Source: Tiliqua scincoides (taxonomy: Eukaryota; Chordata; Lepidosauria; Squamata; Scincidae). From it: 64,000 nucleotides of DNA. Position numbers and translations under genes: made by a program. The DNA is taken from positions 4,208,767 to 4,272,766 of the forward strand of contig NC_089823.1 of NCBI RefSeq assembly GCF_035046505.1. The letters are read 5' to 3'. This document shows positions 24,601 through 30,600 of this stretch, in pieces. How positions within the stretch are numbered: position 1 is the stretch's first letter; every line of letters begins with the position of its first letter. The notes under the pieces are model-generated. The model was not told the origin of the DNA and searched no databases. It saw only the letters and a list, made by a program, of their open reading frames with translations.

Positions 24601-27600
24601 ATTGTTAAGATACATCAATTGAGTACGTGGGGAAAGTAACATTCAATACCCCCAAAGGTTTTAGACTTGTCCTAGTAACACAAGCAAATCTTTTTAATAC
24701 CAGTCAGACGCTGTATCCCCATTTTTAAAAACAGTTATAGTTTTTATTGATAAATTTTTATGTAAAAAGTAGTTATATATCAAAAAAGAAAGTAAATATA
24801 AAACACCATTTTATAAGTTTACAAATGTTTGCCCAAAGAGCTGAATTAGCAGCAGCACTGGCCTTTTAGTTTTGTCCCAGTGCCCTTGGAGAGCAGTCCC
24901 ATCTCCCAATTAAAGATAAAAAGAAGCATTATAACAACAATCATTAAAAAGATAGAAACTTTATAAAGCACCAGCAACAAGTGGTGCAAGCTGTGGAATG
25001 TGCTAAACCAAGGGTGTCCAAAGTTTTTGGCAGGAGGGCCACATCATCTCTCTGACACTGTGTCAGGGGCCGGGGAAAAAAAGAATTAATTTACATTTCA
25101 AATTTGAATAAATTTACATACATTTACATAAATGAATATATTAAAGATGAACTTATATGAAGGAATGAAGGTCTTGCAATAGCTCAAGGCCTATAAATGG
25201 CCTTGCACAAAGCAAGGCTGGCCTTTCCTTTGTTGCTGCTACTGCATCACAGACGTGAAACAAGAAGCAGTGGAAGGAGCCCTCATCCCACAGTTCACAT
25301 GAGAGGTCAAACAGTCACACTCATACTGAGAGCAGTTGTGTCGGGCCAGTGTGGGCTCCAACAAATCTCCAGAGGGCCAGGGTCTCATTGGAAACTGTGG
25401 GCTCCCTGAGGGCCGCATTGAGAGGCCTTGAGGGCCGCAAGTGGCCCCAGGGCTGGGGTTTGGGCACAAGTGGGGTTTGGTAAACAAGTGAACATGGCAA
25501 AACTGAACGCAATCATTAGGCAGTAGTAACTCCAAGTCTAGCATTTATTATATGGCCATAGTCTCCCAGTGTCTCTTATTCCACACCTTTGAAGATTGCA
25601 GCCACCAGTTATTTTACCCATTGGCAGCAGTCATTATAGTATTTAAAGTCATAAGTAATTAGTTTTTTATTTAATAGTGAATATTTAATATGTTCATAAT
25701 GTTTTAAAATATTTATTGTTTATATTATGTTTCAATTTAATCATAATTTGTTAAGCCTTTTTTATTTTGTAAGATTGTTTTAAAGCCACACCAAACCTCA
25801 TTTTGTTGTCTATAGTTATTTATACCCCCTTATTTAGAATTTTTAAATTCATCAGTAAACTGATTTTCTGATCCCATTCTGTCTCATCAGAAAATTTTTC
25901 TGATCCCATAGCTTTCTGTTTCATTAGAAAGTTTTTCCTGATCCCATAGTATTTTGTTTCATCAGAAAAATTTTTCTGATCCCATAGCTAAATAAAGCTA
26001 AATCAAGCTTTTAAAAAAAGCCTCCCTTCTTTCATCAGTGAATTTGTTGTATTCTCTGATCCCATAGCTATCATGCTTTCTTTTGTCAGTCTGCAAAAAT
26101 GTTAAATAATTTTCCATCTCTTTTTCACGAGCGCAAACACTTGTCCATGCTTGTCCTCATTGCTCTCGAGTTCCCTCTTTGTTTTCCACGTAGAATAAAC
26201 CCTTGTAGAACTCAAGCAAACCAATTGTAGTAAATAAATGTTATTTATATTTTTAAGTTTAAGCCATATCCATATTTATATGTATGCATTGTTATTTTGT
26301 TGTTGTTGTTGTTGTTGTTAATAATAATATTAACAGTATTTATATACCGCTTTTCAACTAAAAGTTCACAAAGCGGTTTACAGAGAAAAATCAAATAACT
26401 AAATGGCTCCCTGTCCCAAAAGGGCTCACAATCTAAAAAGATGCCAAGGAATACCAGCAGACAGCCACCAGAACAGACAGTGCTGGGGTGAGATGGGCCA
26501 GTTACTCTCCCCCTGCTAAAAAAAGGAGCACCCACTTGAAAAAGTGCCTCTTACCCAATTAGCAGGGGTTATGTGAATTTTAGCCTTTAAAAAAAACAAA
26601 ACTCCCACCTTTTGCATGCAATTGCAGTGATAAAAAACCATGTGTATTGAAAACACAATGCCCCTGTTTGTATTTTTAAAAAAAACTTTTTTGTCCCTTT
26701 TATTTAAATAATTAAAAACGGGAGATATGAGATATTGTTTGTTTAGATCAATATATATTTAGGAAACATTTTATTAGGCTCTTAGGAGCCTCATTGTTTT
26801 ATTAGTGAAACACTCAGTGTAGAAGGATTCACTCCCCATGAAAGGCACGTAAGAGTTATAAAACCGTTGCCTTTTAGCCCAAATTAAGTTTTTTAAATAA
26901 CTACACGTTTAAGGTTTTTAAATAACCCATAGTTTATTATTGATAATTGTTAGTTCCAAGATAGAAAGGCCCAACCCCATTAGTAATTTAAGAGCAAAGC
27001 TATGCTGTTGTGCTTATTCCCACAGGAACGCTTAGATGCCAGCACGGTGTGTAAAATCAGCCAAAGACCAAGGCCTAAAGAATCCAATTTCCAAACTTCC
27101 AGCTGCAGCAACAACCCAAGAGCAAACAGCCAGCAAAAAAAAAAAACCTAGGCAAAAGGCCCATCCCACTTTTGACACCATGGAAAGATCTAAAAACATT
27201 GACATCAAAAGCCCAGAGGCAACTGTTTACCATGATGGCACAGAGGAACCAAAAACCTTTTCAGACTCACAACCCTTGTGTCTTTTGCAAAAGCATCTTC
27301 CCTGCATAGCAGGTTAAACAATAACATTTAGGAGCAGCCTATTTGCAGCGGCCACAGCCAGCGAGCTGCAAAAAAAACTTGTCTAATTCCAGTGTGTAAA
27401 CAACAAAAGAACTCGGACATAACAAGCCTTGAGTGCCAGTGAAAACAAGCTCAATGAATTGTTTTAAATATGAAAATGTTTCTTTTAATTATGTAAATGT
27501 GTTATTATTTCCTGAATAGTTTTTATATGTGAAAGCAAAACCTTCAATTTTATTCCAGCCAATTTAAGCAATAGAGTAAAATGTTGTTTTAGTTAAGTAT

Positions 27601-30600
27601 AATAATGTTTTTCCTTAAGCCAGCTGATTGAGCCAAGTGAGCTTTAACACTTGATGCCATTCGTAATTTTAATGTAAAATTGTGTTAGAATATGTTTTAT
27701 CCAATGTTTCCCCTTGTTAAATCAAACTATATGTTTTATAACCCCACAGCATAATCTAAGGTCTTTTTGTTTAGTTAGCAAGGCCTAAATTTGTTTATAT
27801 TAGAAATAAATTAAAAAATGAGATTAACCCCTGCTAATTGGGTAAGAGGCACTTTTTCAAGTATTGTATTATTGTATTGGCAACCTTCAGTCTCGAAAGA
27901 CTATGGTATCGCGCTCTGAAAGGTGGTTCTGGCACAGCGTCTAGTGTGGCTGAAAAGGCCAATCCGGGAGTGACAATCCCTTCCACACCGGGAGCAAGTG
28001 CAGTCTGTCCCTGGTCTGTCTCCCTGGCTATGGGCCTTCCTTCTTTGCCTCTTAGCCTCAGACTGTTGGCAAAGTGTCTCTTCAAACTGGGAAAGGCCAT
28101 GCTGCACAGCCTGCCTCCAAGCGGGCCGCTCAGAGGCCAGGGTTTCCCACTTGTTGAGGTCCACCCCTAAGGCCTTCAGATCCCTCTTGCAGATGTCCTT
28201 GTATCGCAGCTGTGGTCTACCTGTAGGGCGCTTTCCTTGCACGAGTTCTCCATAGAGGAGATCCTTTGGGATCCGGCCATCATCCATTCTCACGACATGA
28301 CCAAGCCAACGCAGGCGTCTCTGTTTCAGCAGTGAATACATGCTAGGGATTCCAGCACGTTCCAGGACTGTGTTGTTTGGAACTTTGTCCTGCCAGGTGA
28401 TGCCGAGGATGCGTCGGAGGCAGCGCATGTGGAAAGCACTCAGTTTCCTCTCCTGTTGTGGGCGAAGAGTCCATGACTCGCTGCAGTACAGAAGTGTACT
28501 CAGGACGCAAGCTCTGTAGACCTGGATCTTGGTATGTTCCGTCAGCTTCTTGTTGGACCAGACTCTCTTTGTGAGTCTGGAAAACGTGGTAGCTGCTTTA
28601 CCGATGCGCCTGTTTAGCTCGGCATCGAGAGAATGAGTGTCGGAGATCGTTGAGCCAAGGTACACAAAGTCATGGACAACCTCCAGTTCATGCTCAGAGA
28701 TTGTAATGCAGGGAGGTGAGTCCACATCCTGAACCATGACCTGTGTTTTCTTCAGGCTGATTGTCAGTCCAAAATCTTGGCAGGCCTTGCTAAAACGATC
28801 CATGAGCTGCTGGAGATCTTTGGCAGAGTGGGTAGTGACAGCTGCATCGTCGGCAAAGAGGAAGTCACGCAGACATTTCAGCTGGACTTTGGATTTTGCT
28901 CTCAGTCTGGAGAGGTTGAAGAGCTTTCCGTCTGATCTGGTCCGGAGATAGATGCCTTCTGTTGCAGTTCCAAAGGCCTGCTTCAGCAGGACAGCGAAGA
29001 AAATCCCAAACAGGGTTGGTGCAAGAACACAGCCCTGCTTCACTCCGCTTCGGATGTCAAAAGGGTCTGATGTGGAGCCATCGAAGACAACAGTGCCCTT
29101 CATGTCCTTGTGGAAGGATCTGATGATGCTGAGGAGCCTGGGTGGACATCCAATCTTGGGGAGAATCTTGAAGAGGCCGTCTCTGCTGACCAGGTCGAAA
29201 GCCTTTGTGAGATCTATGAAGGCTATAAAGAGTGGCTGTCGTTGTTCCCTGCATTTCTCCTGCAGTTGTCTAAGGGAGAATACCATATCAGTGGTGGACC
29301 TGTTGGCTCGGAATCCACACTGCGATTCTGGATAGACGCTCTCTGCAAGTACCTGGAGCCTCTTTAGTACAACTCGGGCAAACAGCTTTCCTACAACGCT
29401 AAGGAGAGAGATGCCGCGGTAGTTGTTGCAGTCACCCCTGTCACCTTTGTTCTTGTACAGCGTGATGATGTTTGCATCCCTCATGTCTTGAGGTACTCCA
29501 CCTTCTCTCCAGCAGAGACAGAGGATTTCATGCAGCTCAGTGACGATGATCTCTTTGCAGCATTTTAGGACTTCAGCAGGGATGCTGTCTTTTCCAGGTG
29601 CCTTGCCAAAGGCAAGGGAGTCCAGGGCCACGTGAAGTTCTTCTAGGGTTGGTTCACTGTCAAGCTCTTCCAGCACAGGCAGGCACTCAATGTTGTTCAG
29701 TGCTTCTTCAGTGACTACATTTTCTCTGGAATATAGCTCAGAGTAGTGCTGCACCCAGCGTTCCATCTGCTGCGCCCGATCCTGGATGACCTCGCCTGTG
29801 GCAGACTTCAGAGGGGCAATTTTCTTCTGTGTTGGACCTAGGGCCTGCTTGATACCATCATACATCCCCTTGATGTTGCCCGTGTCAGCTGCTATCTGTA
29901 TCTCGGAACAGAGCTGGAGCCAGTAGTCGTTAGCACATCTCCTGGCAGTCTGTTGGACTTTGCTGCGAGCAATTCGGAGGACCTGCAGGTTGCGCTCACT
30001 GGGACAGACCTTGTATGCTGCTTGAGCTCTCCTCTTTTCCTCAATGACTGGTGTCAACTCCTCAGAGTGGGCTTCAAACCAGTCTGCCGCCTTGTTGGTC
30101 TTCTTGCCGAATATGGACAAGGCGGTGTTGTAAACGGTATTCTTGAAATGTTCCCATCTGTTGGATGCGTTTGCGTCGGCCGGGCCTGGAAGAGATTCCT
30201 CAAGCGCTTGTGCAAATTCCTCCACTTTTCTCTGATCCCGGGTCTTGCTGGTATCAATGCGAGGTCTTCCTTCCTTTTTCGTGTGATACAGTGGGTATCA
30301 AGTGGGTGGGTATCAAGTGGGTATCAAGTGGGTGAAAAGTGGGTTTTTTCAAGTGGGTGCTCCTTTTTTTAGCAGGGGGAGAGTAACTGGCCCACCTCAC
30401 CCCAGCACTGTCTGTTCTAGTGGCTGTCTGCTGGCATTCCTTGGCATCTTTTTAGATTGTGAGCCCTTTTGGGACAGGGAGCCATTTAGTTATTTGATTT
30501 TTCTCTGTAAACCGCTTTGTGAACTTTTAGTTGAAAAGCGGTATATAAATACTGTTAATAATAATAATAACTTAGCATATGCAGAAGCACAGGGCTTTAG

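Larger units (their letters stand above)
27863..30344 (-). mobile_element. RTE-like LINE, 5'-truncated, nested
   Basis: A non-LTR retrotransposon on the - strand flanked by the 10-bp target duplication TTTTTCAAGT (27853-27862 and 30345-30354). Its 3' end (- strand) reads TAGTCTTTCGAGACTGAAGG, then TTGCCAATACAATAATACAA, a short microsatellite-type tail without poly(A). The 5' junction has extra tandem copies of a target-like unit (30285-30343). The endonuclease domain is missing, so the copy is incomplete although its remaining frame is open. Confidence 0.88.
27827..30571 (+). mobile_element. AAT-tailed SINE split by an RTE-like LINE
   Basis: The SINE starts with CCCCTGCTAATTGGGTAAG at about 27827, is interrupted at 27862, and continues from 30345 with TTTTTCAAGTGGGTGCTCC to the tail (AATAAT) at about 30571. 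The tail abuts the 3' LTR, so the SINE entered at the edge of the retroviral interior. Confidence 0.82.
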
